DNA from: Oscillospiraceae bacterium
GTDB lineage: Bacteria; Bacillota; Clostridia; Oscillospirales; Ruminococcaceae
Length of the DNA stretch: 14,169 nucleotides
Direction of reading: 5' to 3'
Assembly (NCBI GenBank): GCA_016295145.1
Contig: JAEDLR010000053.1
Coordinates: 1-14,169 of the forward strand
A model generated the notes under the pieces. The model ran no database searches and was not told the DNA's origin. It worked only from the letters and a program-made list of their open reading frames with translations. Every line of letters starts with the position of its first letter. Within the stretch, counting starts at the first letter, position 1. This document shows, one piece after another, positions 13,888 to 14,169 of this stretch. The position numbers and the translations under genes were made by a program.

Positions 13888-14169
13888 TGTCCTGCTCCTT
13901 TCAGAAGCTGCTGTGCTTCCTCACAAATGGACTGTACGATCTCCGCCGCGGATTCTTCTTTTTTCAGCATCCCGCTGATCTGGCCGGCAAGCAGGCAGCC
14001 ATTCTTGGCATCACCCTCTACTGCGGCAAGACGCAGTGCGCCGGTACCCAGCTCCGCAATGGATTCTGCGGTAGCATCTGGCGCGTATTCTTTCTGCAAA
14101 AAGTTGCGGGAGAACGGATTCTTTATACAACGGCAGGTATTACCGCCAAAGCGTCTGCCGGTGGTTACG
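13875..14169 (-). CDS. fabK: Enoyl-ACP reductase II FabK, C-terminal part (cut by the window edge)
   Basis: The frame is open from the window end to a TAG at 13875-13877 and encodes about 97 residues of C-terminus. Read from the edge it begins VTTGRRFGGNTCRCIKNPFS and continues to ELGTGALRLAAVEGDAKNG, then LLAGQISGMLKKEESAAEIV. These match the C-terminal region of FabK, the FMN-dependent enoyl-ACP reductase of many Firmicutes that performs the last step of each cycle. The place directly before fabD, overlapping it by 13 bases, is the standard clostridial order. Related nitronate monooxygenases share this fold, but the context favours FabK. The N-terminal two thirds and the operon promoter lie outside the window. 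Confidence 0.88.
   Translation of the reverse strand, partial: VTTGRRFGGNTCRCIKNPFSRNFLQKEYAPDATAESIAELGTGALRLAAVEGDAKNGCLLAGQISGMLKKEESAAEIVQSICEEAQQLLKGAGQWVK

Overview
The window most likely comes from a Gram-positive anaerobe of the Clostridia, probably a Ruminococcus-like, fibre-degrading gut bacterium. The evidence is a secreted GH26 mannanase that ends in a dockerin-type repeat, a clostridial-type fabK-fabD-fabG-fabF-fabZ-accD-accA gene order, a mazG-rqcP pair next to a SpoVB/YabM-type flippase, and Firmicute-style Shine-Dalgarno (SD) and sigma-A promoter sequences. No RNA genes, insertion sequences, prophage genes or CRISPR repeats are visible. The assignment to Ruminococcus is an inference from the dockerin and gene order, not a direct reading.

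Layout. (1) 3-2111, minus: secreted beta-mannanase with CBM35-like modules on both sides of the GH26 domain and a truncated dockerin at the window edge. (2) 2112-2440: a 329-base divergent control region. It holds a consensus sigma-A promoter for the mannanase with a perfect palindrome in its spacer. On the other strand it holds an 11-nt-phased array of TTAACA-like boxes resembling PhoP sites, a -10 box, and an SD separated from the start codon by a perfect hairpin. (3) 2441-4204, plus: Na+/phosphate cotransporter-PhoU fusion, followed by a strong terminator. (4) 7104-4365, minus: a probable operon of an unrecognised 170-aa protein, trpS, mazG and rqcP. (5) 7279-8850, plus: a SpoVB/MurJ-like flippase, expressed divergently from (4). 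(6) 14169-8903, minus: the distal part of a type II fatty-acid synthesis operon, from the C-terminal part of fabK to accA, closed by a terminator.

How the genes work together. The fab/acc genes make malonyl-CoA (AccA/AccD carboxyltransferase), load it on ACP (FabD) and run elongation (FabF, FabG, FabZ, FabK). Three 4-base ATGA overlaps point to translational coupling. The usual accB and accC genes are missing from their normal places. The mannanase would release manno-oligosaccharides outside the cell, and a perfect CcpA/LacI-family-like palindrome lies in its first codons. The phosphate transporter and its PhoP-like boxes make a coherent phosphate-starvation unit. RqcP and MazG are housekeeping quality-control proteins (ribosome rescue and nucleotide-pool cleaning).

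There is no obviously new multi-gene system. The most interesting signals are regulatory: the phased Pho-like array with its SD-hairpin-ATG leader, the operator-like palindromes of the mannanase gene, and the apparent frameshift in the dockerin.
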